Assembly: GCF_000744225.1 (NCBI RefSeq)
Contig: NZ_JQLN01000005.1
Location: 1,945,001-2,009,000 of the forward strand
Reading direction: 5' to 3'
Origin: Kitasatospora mediocidica KCTC 9733
GTDB taxonomy: Bacteria > Actinomycetota > Actinomycetes > Streptomycetales > Streptomycetaceae
Length of the DNA: 64,000 nt
How positions within the stretch are numbered: position 1 is the stretch's first letter; each line of letters starts with the position of its first letter. The position numbers and the translations under genes were made by a program. Shown one piece after another: positions 56,313 to 64,000 of this stretch. A model generated the notes under the pieces. That model made no database searches. It saw only the letters and a program-made list of their open reading frames with translations, and was not told the origin of the DNA.

Positions 56313-58322
56313 TCAGTGGGTGTCGGCGCCGTCCCGGCCGCGCGTCTGGCCGGGGACGGTGATGTCGTACTGGCGGGCCTGGAGCAGATACGCCTCGCGG
56401 TAGTGGGTGGCGGGTCGGCGGGCCATGAGGTCTGAGTGGCTGCCCTCTTCCACGAGCCGGCCGTGGTCCAGGACGAAGATGTGGTCGGCCTTGGCGGTGG
56501 CGCCGAGCCGGTGGGTGATCAGGACGACGGTGACGCCGAGGTCGGTGAGGTGGCGGATCTGCTCGAACGCGGCGACTTCGGCCTGCGGGTCGAGGGCCGA
56601 GGTGGGCTCGTCGACGACGACCAGCGCCGGCAGCCGGTTGTCCTGGTCGGGGGTGGTCAGGCGCAGGCGGGTACGGGCCAGGGCGACCTTCTGCCACTGG
56701 CCGCCGGAGAGCTGGACGCCGCCCTCGAAGCCCTTGGCCAGCAGGGTCTTCCACCCGCGGGGCAGCTCTTCGATCACCGGCTGGAGGTCGGCGTAGTCGG
56801 CGGCGGCGTCCAGGTGCTCCTGGCCGAGGGTGACCTCGGGGCGACCCAGCATCAGGTTGGCCCGCAGGGTGAAGATCCACCGCTGGAAGTTCTGCGCGAG
56901 CAGGGCGACGCTGCGGAACTGCTGGTGACGGTCGGCGGTCGCGGTGTCGACACCGTCCCACAGCACCCGGCCCTGGTGGGGCTGGTAAACGCCGCACAGG
57001 ATGTTGGCCAGCGTGGACTTGCCCGAGCCGTTCGAGCCGACCAACGCGATGACCTTCCCCTGCGGGATGGTCAGGCTGACCTTGTCCAGCGCAGGGACGT
57101 CGCGGCCGGGGTAGCTGAAAGTCACCTCTTCGACCGTGATCGTCTCCGGGCGCTTCGGCAGAGGCGTCCCGCCGGTGGGGATCGCCCGACGGTGGCCGTC
57201 ACGGCGCAGCTGGTCGAGGTCGCGGACGAACAGGCTCTCCTCGTAGAGGCGGTTGACCTGGGAGACGAGGCCGCCGATGCTCGCGGAGCCGGTGCGGAGG
57301 GCGACGACGGCGGTGCCGGCGGCGGCGAGCGGGATGGAGCCGTCCACGACGAGCCAGCCGAGCAGGGCGAAGGCGCCGGTGGTGGCGAGACCGGCGAGGG
57401 CGGCGGTGACCAGGTCCGTGCGGGCGCGGGCGCCGGCGAGGCGGGCTTGCTCCTGTTCGGCGGAGGCGGCCATCTGCTCGTAGTGGTGCAGCAGGAAGGG
57501 GCCGCTGGCGTGGACACGCTGCTCGGCCGCCGAGTAGGGCCGGATCATCATGTCCGCCAGCGCACTGCTGGCGCGGGAGTGCTGGAGCCAGGCCCGGGTG
57601 GAGGCGTACTGGCGGCGGGCGGTGAGCACCGCTCCCCAGCCACGCGGCGCGGTGATCAGCACCAGCATCGGCAGCAGCGCCGGGTAGAGGACGGACAGCA
57701 CGCCGGCGGCGGAGACGAGGGAGAGGCCGGCGGTGAGGACGGAGGTGGCCTGGCCGATGATGTTCTGCAGTGACATCGCGCCCCACCGGGCGCTGTCGAC
57801 CTCCGCGAGGAACTCGGGGTCCTCGATGGCCTCCAGCTCGGAGCGGCTGACGATGCCCAGGAACTCCACGGTGGCCCGGCGGAAGACCGCCGGCTCCAAC
57901 CGACCGCCAGCCCAGGTGGAGAGCGCCGACAGGACCGAGGAGAGCGCGGCCAGCACGCCGACGGTGACGACCGCCGGGAGCGCGGCGCGCAGAACCTGCC
58001 CGACCTCCCCGGGCGCCAGGATCGCCGACAGGGCACGGTTGGTGGCGATCAGCGCGGCAGCCGCCGCAAGCCCGCGCAGCACCTCGGCACCGACCAGCGC
58101 GATCAAGGCCCGACGGTCGGCCTGCCACGCCATCCGCCCGGCCAGGCGCAGGAAGCGGGGCATCTGACGCGCCACCGCCCAGAACGTCACCTCCCCGCTG
58201 GCCATCTCGTGCTTGGCCCAGCCATAGTCGTAGCGCATCGGCCCGCCGAACAGCAGCTGCTCGCTGGCGGAGACACCTTCATCGGTCACGGGCTCGGTCG
58301 GATCGGTCGGTCGGTTCTTCAA
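56313..58322 (-). CDS. ABC exporter half-transporter
   Basis: A 669-residue fused membrane/ATPase protein; TTG 58322 follows GAGGAG. Residues ~60-330 hold six membrane helices of a type IV exporter, then the nucleotide-binding domain: LVGSNGSGKSTL (Walker A), VQLSGGQWQKVALAR (signature), VVVDEPTSALD (Walker B), and ITHRL. It works as a homodimer, since no partner gene is present. It resembles peptide or drug exporters found in natural-product clusters. Confidence 0.9.
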   Translation of the reverse strand: MKNRPTDPTEPVTDEGVSASEQLLFGGPMRYDYGWAKHEMASGEVTFWAVARQMPRFLRLAGRMAWQADRRALIALVGAEVLRGLAAAAALIATNRALSAILAPGEVGQVLRAALPAVVTVGVLAALSSVLSALSTWAGGRLEPAVFRRATVEFLGIVSRSELEAIEDPEFLAEVDSARWGAMSLQNIIGQATSVLTAGLSLVSAAGVLSVLYPALLPMLVLITAPRGWGAVLTARRQYASTRAWLQHSRASSALADMMIRPYSAAEQRVHASGPFLLHHYEQMAASAEQEQARLAGARARTDLVTAALAGLATTGAFALLGWLVVDGSIPLAAAGTAVVALRTGSASIGGLVSQVNRLYEESLFVRDLDQLRRDGHRRAIPTGGTPLPKRPETITVEEVTFSYPGRDVPALDKVSLTIPQGKVIALVGSNGSGKSTLANILCGVYQPHQGRVLWDGVDTATADRHQQFRSVALLAQNFQRWIFTLRANLMLGRPEVTLGQEHLDAAADYADLQPVIEELPRGWKTLLAKGFEGGVQLSGGQWQKVALARTRLRLTTPDQDNRLPALVVVDEPTSALDPQAEVAAFEQIRHLTDLGVTVVLITHRLGATAKADHIFVLDHGRLVEEGSHSDLMARRPATHYREAYLLQARQYDITVPGQTRGRDGADTH

Positions 58323-58363
58323 GCGTTCTCCTCAACTGTGCGGACACTGCTGCGGGGTGGGTG

Positions 58364-58600
58364 TTACTCGTTCCCGGGCGGAGAGAGCGGGCCGGGGGCC
58401 AGGCGCTCCAGCAGCCGGTCCACGCTGCCGTCGGGCCGGTAGAGCGTGCGGTAGGCGTACGGGTGCCGCCCGCCGGGCAGCGCGGCAACGCCCTCCTCGG
58501 TGACGGTGCGGCCCTCGGTGATGGCGAGCAGCCGCAGGTCGACGTCCGCCCGCAGAACCGTCTGCTCACCCGTGAGCGGGCGGCGGTGACGGCCGACCAT
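58364..58600 (-). CDS. Small protein of unknown function
   Basis: 78 residues; ATG 58600 is one base after the Nudix stop, so the two are translationally coupled. It is basic at the start (MVGRHRRPLTGEQ), acidic in the middle, with HPYAYRTLYRPDGSVDRLLERL near the end. No signal peptide, no Cys. I do not recognise it. The position between a Nudix gene and an exporter makes it a possible accessory subunit; a peptide precursor is less likely. Confidence 0.5.
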   Translation of the reverse strand: MVGRHRRPLTGEQTVLRADVDLRLLAITEGRTVTEEGVAALPGGRHPYAYRTLYRPDGSVDRLLERLAPGPLSPPGNE

Positions 58601-58601
58601 C

Positions 58602-59087
58602 TCAGGCCCCGACCAGGGCGCGCAGGTCCTCCGAGGCGTCCCAGCCGTAGGTGGAGAACCCCCGCCCGTCGCCGGAGAGGTAGGCGGTGAGCGCGGCGTG
58701 CGAGGTCGGGAACATCGGCGTGGGCAGCGTGTCAGCGTCCACCCAGACGACTGCGAGGTGCTTGTCCGGCTCGGTGTTCGTCAACTCGCCGCTCCAGGAC
58801 GTCGCGGCGAAGACCGAGAGCAGGAACGGGCCCTTACCATCCCAACCGGCCTTGACCTGGATGGTGTGGACCAGCCGCAGCTCCGCGGGGGCGACGACCA
58901 GGCCCGCCTCCTCGCGCAGCTCGCGGGCCGCGGCCTCGTCGAGGCGCTCGCCCTCCTCGACCTTGCCACCGGGGACGGTCCAGGCGGGCACCTTGGACCA
59001 GGAGTCGTTGGCGTAGTGGACGCAGGCGACCTTGCCCACCTTCTCGTCATGGACGATGACGCACACGGCCTGACGCAGTGACTGCAC
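58602..59087 (-). CDS. Nudix hydrolase
   Basis: A 161-residue single-domain enzyme; GTG 59087 with GGAG upstream. The Nudix box is intact: GGKVEEGERLDEAAAREL then REEAGL. It hydrolyses a nucleoside diphosphate linked to another group; the substrate is unknown. It lies 33 bases after the kinase gene. Confidence 0.93.
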   Translation of the reverse strand: MQSLRQAVCVIVHDEKVGKVACVHYANDSWSKVPAWTVPGGKVEEGERLDEAAARELREEAGLVVAPAELRLVHTIQVKAGWDGKGPFLLSVFAATSWSGELTNTEPDKHLAVVWVDADTLPTPMFPTSHAALTAYLSGDGRGFSTYGWDASEDLRALVGA

Positions 59088-59120
59088 GGATGCTCCAACC
59101 GATAGGGAGAGAAGGGGTGT

Positions 59121-60008
59121 TCACGCAACGGGGTTCGGGTCGCGCAGCAGGTCCAGGACGGTTCGGGCGTAGCCGAGGACCTCCTCGTCGCGGTGATGGT
59201 CCAGGGCCCAGCGCAGGGCGGCAGGGCAGTCGATCGCGGCCCACGCCCGGCACGCCGCCCGCTCCTTCGGCGTGAGGTCGCGGCCATAGCCTGCGGTGAA
59301 CGCGGAACGCAGGTCGGGCCGGTGGGGTGTGAGCTGGAGCGTGACCCGCATCAGGTCGCGGCGGGCCGGGGCCTCGACGTGGCCGCGTTCGAAGTCGATC
59401 ACTCCGAGCGCCAGCCAGTCGCCGTCGCGGCGCACGATCCAGTTCCGGGGGCCGAAGTCGCCGTGGCAGTAGGCGAGCGCGCTGAGCGGGGGGTCGGCAC
59501 GGGTGGCCTCGGCCAGAACCTCGACGTCCTCATTCGACAGACGGGCGTCGCGGGCACGGGCGAGCGCCCGTTCGCGTTCCTGGGCCCAGGGCAGGTACTC
59601 GCCGACGGGCGCGCCGGCCGTCGGCTGCGCGTGGATCGTGGCCAGGAGCTGCCCGGCCTGCCGGTACACCTCCTGCTCCTCGGCGGTGGAAAGGGCGGTA
59701 CTGATGACGGGGGTGCCGGGTAGCGCGGTGGTGACGACGAGCAGCGCGGGCGCGTCGGCGGCCAGCAGGGACGGGGCCCGACCTTCGCCGAGGGCCGGGG
59801 CGAGCAGACGGTAGGCGGCGGTCTCCCGTTCGTGCATGAGCGTGTTCTTGTGGCGCTTGGCGAACAGGCGGCGCCCGCGTCCGTCGACAACCTCCCAGAC
59901 GCTCGGTTGCCCGGCGCGGTCTTGGGAGCGCACGCCCAGCAGCTCGTACGGACCTGCCACCTCGCGCAGCAGCCGGTCGGCGGCCCGGGGCAGGCGGGGC
60001 GTGGTCAT
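59121..60008 (-). CDS. APH-family phosphotransferase
   Basis: A 295-residue kinase fold. ATG 60008 overlaps the preceding Nudix stop (ATGA). LFAKRHKNTLMHERETAAYRLL supplies the nucleotide-binding Lys and Glu; YCHGDFGPRNWIV is the catalytic HGDxxxxN loop; VIDFERG replaces the usual DFG-like metal site. Members phosphorylate small molecules such as aminoglycosides, choline or homoserine. Here the target may be a substrate shared with the Nudix enzymes. Confidence 0.9.
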   Translation of the reverse strand: MTTPRLPRAADRLLREVAGPYELLGVRSQDRAGQPSVWEVVDGRGRRLFAKRHKNTLMHERETAAYRLLAPALGEGRAPSLLAADAPALLVVTTALPGTPVISTALSTAEEQEVYRQAGQLLATIHAQPTAGAPVGEYLPWAQERERALARARDARLSNEDVEVLAEATRADPPLSALAYCHGDFGPRNWIVRRDGDWLALGVIDFERGHVEAPARRDLMRVTLQLTPHRPDLRSAFTAGYGRDLTPKERAACRAWAAIDCPAALRWALDHHRDEEVLGYARTVLDLLRDPNPVA

Positions 60009-60505
60009 GCCGGCCAGCCGACGGTGGACAGGGCCTTGCCGCGGGTGAGCTCGCCGAGTGCGTGCGCGGTGTAGGGAACGATGTCGTCCGGCAGCCGGTC
60101 GAGCGGCCACCAGCGCAGTTCCGCGCACTTGTGCGGTTCGGCGTTGCGGACCAGGCCACCGTAGCGGGCGGGACGGAAGAAGAGCTGGAGGCGGCTGCGG
60201 CCGTCGTCGGCGTCGAGGTGGTGCAGGGTGTGGACGAGGGTGAGGTCGTCCTCGGCGATGAGGATGCCGAGTTCCTCCTCGGCCTCGCGCGTCATCGAGC
60301 GGGTGACCGTCTCGCCGGGCTGCATGTGTCCGGCCGGAACGTGCCACAGGCCATTCGCGTAGCTGGTGTTGCGGCGCCGACCGAGCAGCACCACGTTCTC
60401 GTCGATCAGGACGAGGTGGACGCCGACGATCAGGGTCGGCGGCTCCGCATCGGGCACGTGGGTTGCCGGGCGGTCCGGGTGGCCGGTGCCACCGAGCCGG
60501 GTCAC
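60005..60505 (-). CDS. Nudix hydrolase
   Basis: A 166-residue single-domain Nudix protein. Start GTG 60505 follows GGGAG and overlaps the triple-Nudix stop (GTGA). The box is GHMQPGETVTRSMTREAEEELG, with the invariant Glu-rich helix. Residues NTSYANGLWHVPAGHM place it in the mutator/ADP-sugar-like group. Coupled at both ends to its neighbours. Confidence 0.93.
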   Translation of the reverse strand: MTRLGGTGHPDRPATHVPDAEPPTLIVGVHLVLIDENVVLLGRRRNTSYANGLWHVPAGHMQPGETVTRSMTREAEEELGILIAEDDLTLVHTLHHLDADDGRSRLQLFFRPARYGGLVRNAEPHKCAELRWWPLDRLPDDIVPYTAHALGELTRGKALSTVGWPA

Positions 60506-61875
60506 GAGCTGCTCCCGGCGGGCTGGTCGGCCGCCGTGGTGAGGAACGTCAGGTAGTGCCGCATATAGGGTGGAACGGTGAGAGTGGGGACCTCGTCGAG
60601 GGGGACCATGCGCACGGCCAGGCCCTCGTCGCCGAGCCGTAGGTCGCTCTCGTCTCCGTCCCAGACGGTGTGCAGGACGCGGGTGAGCGGGTGGACGAGT
60701 TCGTGGTGCGGTCCGGGGACCGGCCGCAGCCCGGTGACCTCGATCCCGGCCTCTTCCAGGACTTCGCGGGCAGCTGCCTCCTCCGGGCTCTCCTCGCCCT
60801 CGCGCCAGCCACCGATCGGCGTCCAGTGGCCCGGCCAGGCGATGCCCGGGTTGTGATCGCGGTGGTGCATCAGCAGCCGCCCCTGCCGGTCGGTGACGAA
60901 CGCCATGATCCCCTCGAAGTCGTCGGGCGGTCCGGGGCGTTCCAGGTAGAGCGTCTGGCCGCAGCGGTGGGCTCGCATGATCTGCAGGAGCCGCTGGTAG
61001 CGGGCCGGTTCCATCAGAGCGCCCCAGTCGTGGGCACTCTCGAACCGCCATTCGGTGTGCTCGGCCGGATCGAGGCGGATCTGGGCCTGCTGCTCGGGGG
61101 TGAGGACACCGCCCTCGAAGACGTAGCCGCAGACCGGTACGGGGTACTCGGTGCCAGCCTGCTCGTGGATGACGGCGACCAGGTGCCGCCGGGCGATCAC
61201 CTCGGGGTTCTCGGCGGCGAGGTCGAGGCCCAGCTCCTCCTCGGCCTCGCGCAGGGCGGTGGTGAAGGGTGTCTCGCCGTGCTCGACGTTGCCGCCGGGG
61301 AAGTTCCACACGTCCGGGTTGATGGTCGAGCGCATCCCCAGGACGCGGCCCTGCGGGTCGGTGACCAAGAGGCAGCCGTAGGTGCTGGGACGGGCGATGG
61401 TGGTGACGTAGCCGCCGACCGGCCGCCAGCCCGGGATGTCCAGGCGGCGGTTGAGCCACTCGATCACCGCGCGCTGCCGATCGCTGGTCGGCGGCAGCGA
61501 GTCCGGGTGCGCCCACTGGTGGCTGTCGTGGTCCCTGGAGAGGGCGACCTCGGTGCCGTCCGGAACGACGGCGGTGAAGACGAACTGCCGCACGCGCCGC
61601 CTGCGCTGGTTGGTGAAGTCGAGATGCCGCACATACTCCAGGGCCAGGCCAGTGAGCCCGGTCTCCTCGGCGAGTTCGCGGGCCGCGCCGGCGGGCACCG
61701 CCTCGCCGTCCTCCCGGCCGCCGCCCGGGTACTCCCACAGGCCCGGCAGGACGTCGTGCGGGGACCTGCGGATCATCAGGACCCGGCCCGAGGCGTCGCG
61801 CACCACGACGCCGACGCCGATCCGCTCGATGCCCTCACGGAAGGCGAGTTCGGTGAGTACGTCGAAGTCAATCAC
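60502..61875 (-). CDS. Protein with three tandem Nudix domains
   Basis: A 457-residue protein; GTG 61875 overlaps the MazG-like stop (GTGA). Three complete Nudix boxes are visible: box 1 at residues 51-74 (ends RELAEETGL), box 2 at 194-217 (LREAEEELGL), box 3 at 355-378 (REVLEEAGI). Each is preceded by its own beta-strand set (IGVGVVVRDASGRVL; YGCLLVTDPQGRVL; IMAFVTDRQGRLL). All three keep the metal-binding glutamates, so all may be active. Three active Nudix boxes in one chain is unusual. Confidence 0.95.
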   Translation of the reverse strand: MIDFDVLTELAFREGIERIGVGVVVRDASGRVLMIRRSPHDVLPGLWEYPGGGREDGEAVPAGAARELAEETGLTGLALEYVRHLDFTNQRRRRVRQFVFTAVVPDGTEVALSRDHDSHQWAHPDSLPPTSDRQRAVIEWLNRRLDIPGWRPVGGYVTTIARPSTYGCLLVTDPQGRVLGMRSTINPDVWNFPGGNVEHGETPFTTALREAEEELGLDLAAENPEVIARRHLVAVIHEQAGTEYPVPVCGYVFEGGVLTPEQQAQIRLDPAEHTEWRFESAHDWGALMEPARYQRLLQIMRAHRCGQTLYLERPGPPDDFEGIMAFVTDRQGRLLMHHRDHNPGIAWPGHWTPIGGWREGEESPEEAAAREVLEEAGIEVTGLRPVPGPHHELVHPLTRVLHTVWDGDESDLRLGDEGLAVRMVPLDEVPTLTVPPYMRHYLTFLTTAADQPAGSSS

Positions 61876-62195
61876 TGAGCGGACTCCTCGATGTCGCGTG
61901 CGGCCACCGAGCGCAGGTGGTCTTCGAAGAAGCTGCGGGCATCGCCGCCCATCCGGGCGAGCATCACCAGGGCGGACAGCGCCACGTCACAGGTCTCCCG
62001 GCGCACGTCGTCCCAGTCATGCGAGAAGCCCTTGCGCGGGTTGACGCCGAGCGCCCCGATGACCGCTTCCGCGACCTCCCCGGCCTCCTCCTGCAGCTTG
62101 AGGGCCTGCACCGTCCACCGCTGCTCGTCGCTGCGGTCATCATGCGCATCGAGCCTTGCCGCAAGGGAGTTGACTGTGTCCCAGACCTGTTTCAT
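61872..62195 (-). CDS. MazG-like nucleotide pyrophosphohydrolase
   Basis: A 107-residue helical protein; ATG 62195. KLQEEAGEVAEAVIG and VRRETCDVALSALVML give the E-x-x-E ... E-x-x-D metal site of the all-alpha NTP pyrophosphohydrolases (MazG, dUTPase type). It would split (d)NTPs or analogues to monophosphate plus PPi. First gene after the STAND gene. Confidence 0.87.
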   Translation of the reverse strand: MKQVWDTVNSLAARLDAHDDRSDEQRWTVQALKLQEEAGEVAEAVIGALGVNPRKGFSHDWDDVRRETCDVALSALVMLARMGGDARSFFEDHLRSVAARDIEESAQ

Positions 62196-62322
62196 GGGTG
62201 AGGATCCTGTCCGTGTTCGAGTGGGCCGATCAAGTACTCCGCCGATATGGCGGTTCCCGGCGAGCCCGGGGCATTTCGATTCCCCGGTGGGCCGGTGCCG
62301 GCGCGCGGCAGGCTGTTAGTGG
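62196..62322. other. Spacer between STAND and MazG-like genes
   Basis: About 127 bases, the largest gap among the genes from the STAND gene to the small gene, so it may contain a promoter for the downstream eight genes. No hairpin or clear promoter hexamers seen. Confidence 0.35.
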
Positions 62323-64000
62323 TCATGAGACGGGCACCGCGGCAATGTGGTCGTCGAGACGCTTGACGTCCCTGGTGCTGGTGAGGGCCGTGTACTGGTT
62401 GAGGCTGGCCGTGTACCAGCCGAGGGCGACGTCCGGCTGTCCGGCGCGCTCTGCGGCCTGCCCGAGGAACTCGGTGGTGCGGGCGGTCCAGTGGCGGTGG
62501 CCGACGTCGGCGAACTCGCGCCGGGCCTGAACGAGTGCGGCGACGGCGAGATCGTGCTGGCCCGAGAGGGAGTAGCCCTCGCCGAGGTAGGCCAGCGCGC
62601 GGGCGGAGTTGAGCGGGTCGGGCGGCTGGAGGTCGGCGAGATCGGCATGGGCCGTGCGCAGGACGGGGAGGGCGAAGTCGGTGTTCCCCTGACGGGCGGC
62701 GGCGGAGCCCAGGAGAATCCCGGCGAGCCCCGCGCCCCTGCGGTCGTCGAGGTCGGCGTAGAGGCCGAGGGCTTCCCCGAGGAAGACCTGGGCCTCGTCG
62801 TTGAGCCCGGCGTCGTGGAGTGCCGCTCCGATGCCGGAGGTGTATTGGGCCACGCCAGACCTGTCACCGGCTGCTTGGGCCAGCGCGGCAGCCCGTGAGT
62901 AGTGGGTGGCCGCGTCGGAGTGGCGTTCGGCGGCGACGAGGCCGAGGGCGAGGGTGGAGGACATCTCGCGGATGGCCATCGGGTCGCCCCAGCGGAGCGC
63001 GGCGCGCAGTCCGGCCTCGTAGACGATGATCCACATCGGGACGTCGCGGTGGTAGTGGAAGTGGGGCCAGAGGTCGGAGGCGAGGGCGCAGGCGATCGCC
63101 GGGTCGCAGCGGTCGATGGCGGTGATCATGGCCGGGCCGACGGCGGGGGCGATGGCCTCCAGCCAGGCGAGGGCCTCGTGCCGGTTGGTGAAGCGGACCG
63201 GCTCGACGGGGCGGCCCAGGGATGGGCGGGGCAGGACGCGGTGGTGCGGGGTGAGGAGCTGGGCGCAGGCGCGGGCGGCTTGGAGCAGGTGGGCGAGGTA
63301 GCCGGTGCAGGCGTCGTCGGCGGCCAGCCTGGCGGGTGCTCCGACGCCGATGGCGGCGCTGCGGACGGCGGGGCGGAGCGTGTAGAGGTTGCCGCGGACG
63401 GCGGCGCGGTGGGCGGTGTCGAGCAGGCCCCGGGCGGCCAGCTCGGTGAGGAGCAGCCTGGCTTGGTCGCGGGTGGTGCCGGTCGCGGCGGCACCGGAGG
63501 CGAGGTCGAGGTCCGGGGCCGGGACCAGGGCGAGCCGTCGCAGGAACCCGGCCTCCTGTGGTGACAGGTGGGCGAGGGCGGTGTCGACTGCGTGGCGCAC
63601 GGGGTTGTCCGATCGGGTTGCCCCTGATGGGGAGGGCGCGGGTAGGCCGGCGCGCAGCGGCAGGTCGGGCTGGAGGACGAGGTCGGCTGCGGCGAGCGCG
63701 ATGGCCAGCGGCATCCCGCCGTGGAATCCGACGAGGGCCGCCGCCCCGTCCGGGTCGCGCCCGGTGCGTTCCTCGCCGACGATCCGCGACAGCAGCCGCA
63801 GGCCGTGCTCGGCCGCCAGCGGTTCGAGGCGGTGGTGGACGGCGCCGTGGGCCAGCAGCGCGGGCAGCGGGTCGCGGCTGGTGACCACGACCAGGCAGCC
63901 CGGCGCCGCCGGAATCAGCGGCAGCACCTGACCGGCGTCGGCCGCGTCCTCCAGCACCACCAGCACGCGCCGGCGGGCGGTCTCACTGCGCCACAGGCCG
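62323..64000 (-). CDS. STAND NTPase with NB-ARC-like core and TPR repeats (5' end off window)
   Basis: At least 559 residues are visible; the start lies beyond the right edge. The visible part begins in the NTPase core: RRRVLVVLEDAADA (Walker B-like), LVVVTSRDPL (sensor-like RNBS-B), and GMPLAIALAAADL (GLPL motif). A winged-helix region follows (ALAHLSPQEAGFLRRLALVP), then ~250 residues of TPR-like repeats such as AATHYSRAAALAQAAGDRSG. The missing part may carry Walker A and an N-terminal effector or DNA-binding domain. STAND proteins act as switchable regulators or immune sensors. Confidence 0.87.
   Translation of the reverse strand, partial: GLWRSETARRRVLVVLEDAADAGQVLPLIPAAPGCLVVVTSRDPLPALLAHGAVHHRLEPLAAEHGLRLLSRIVGEERTGRDPDGAAALVGFHGGMPLAIALAAADLVLQPDLPLRAGLPAPSPSGATRSDNPVRHAVDTALAHLSPQEAGFLRRLALVPAPDLDLASGAAATGTTRDQARLLLTELAARGLLDTAHRAAVRGNLYTLRPAVRSAAIGVGAPARLAADDACTGYLAHLLQAARACAQLLTPHHRVLPRPSLGRPVEPVRFTNRHEALAWLEAIAPAVGPAMITAIDRCDPAIACALASDLWPHFHYHRDVPMWIIVYEAGLRAALRWGDPMAIREMSSTLALGLVAAERHSDAATHYSRAAALAQAAGDRSGVAQYTSGIGAALHDAGLNDEAQVFLGEALGLYADLDDRRGAGLAGILLGSAAARQGNTDFALPVLRTAHADLADLQPPDPLNSARALAYLGEGYSLSGQHDLAVAALVQARREFADVGHRHWTARTTEFLGQAAERAGQPDVALGWYTASLNQYTALTSTRDVKRLDDHIAAVPVS

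Noticed and set aside
55274-64000. A standard antibiotic biosynthetic cluster around the ABC exporter
   Set aside because: No polyketide, peptide synthetase, terpene or lanthipeptide enzyme is visible in the window.

Overview
The DNA is very G+C-rich, uses GTG/TTG starts often, and has gene content and order typical of Streptomycetaceae (Streptomyces, Kitasatospora, Streptacidiphilus). The order nhaA, acs, Tad/septum-site genes, DUF1998 helicase, bldG, anti-sigma factor, H+-pyrophosphatase, topA, tmk fusion, holB matches a conserved core block of streptomycete chromosomes. The genus cannot be fixed from the window alone.

Layout. 1-10.1 kb: NhaA antiporter (cut by the window edge), serine hydrolase, acetyl-CoA synthetase, a YiiX-like papain-fold protein, a secreted GH18 chitinase, and a SulP transporter fused to a beta-carbonic anhydrase. 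10.3-14.1 kb: a short MITE-like element, a CooC-like ATPase divergent from a degenerate Fic protein, and a HAD phosphatase. 14.5-20.6 kb: a translationally coupled Tad (Flp-type) operon, ssd-tadA-tadB-tadC-pilin-tadE-tadE-like, preceded by two DnaA-box-like sites. The last gene seems to have lost its stop codon. 20.6-45 kb: MrfA-like helicase, bldG and its anti-sigma partner, H+-PPase, several envelope proteins, topA, an MFS-thymidylate kinase-coiled-coil fusion, holB, two alpha/beta hydrolases, TetR, GNAT, LysE, and tRNA-Thr(CGT).

45-55 kb is an accessory region. It holds three poorly known genes, an orphan 5S rRNA gene with its own terminator but no 16S or 23S, a BsuBI/PstI-like restriction-modification pair, and an integration module (tyrosine recombinase, XRE regulator, excisionase-like protein). 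Two further small genes follow, one a T5orf172/GIY-YIG-like protein.

55.3-64 kb, all on the minus strand, is a compact gene set that I could not match to a named system. Reading in transcription order: a STAND/NB-ARC-TPR regulator (its start lies off the window), a MazG-like pyrophosphohydrolase, a protein with three Nudix domains, a single Nudix protein, an APH-fold kinase, another Nudix protein, a 78-aa protein, an ABC exporter and an EEP-fold hydrolase. Five Nudix domains plus MazG, kinase and phosphohydrolase folds in one likely operon suggest processing of nucleotide-like or phosphorylated small molecules, with export and a STAND sensor. This is the best candidate for an undescribed system.
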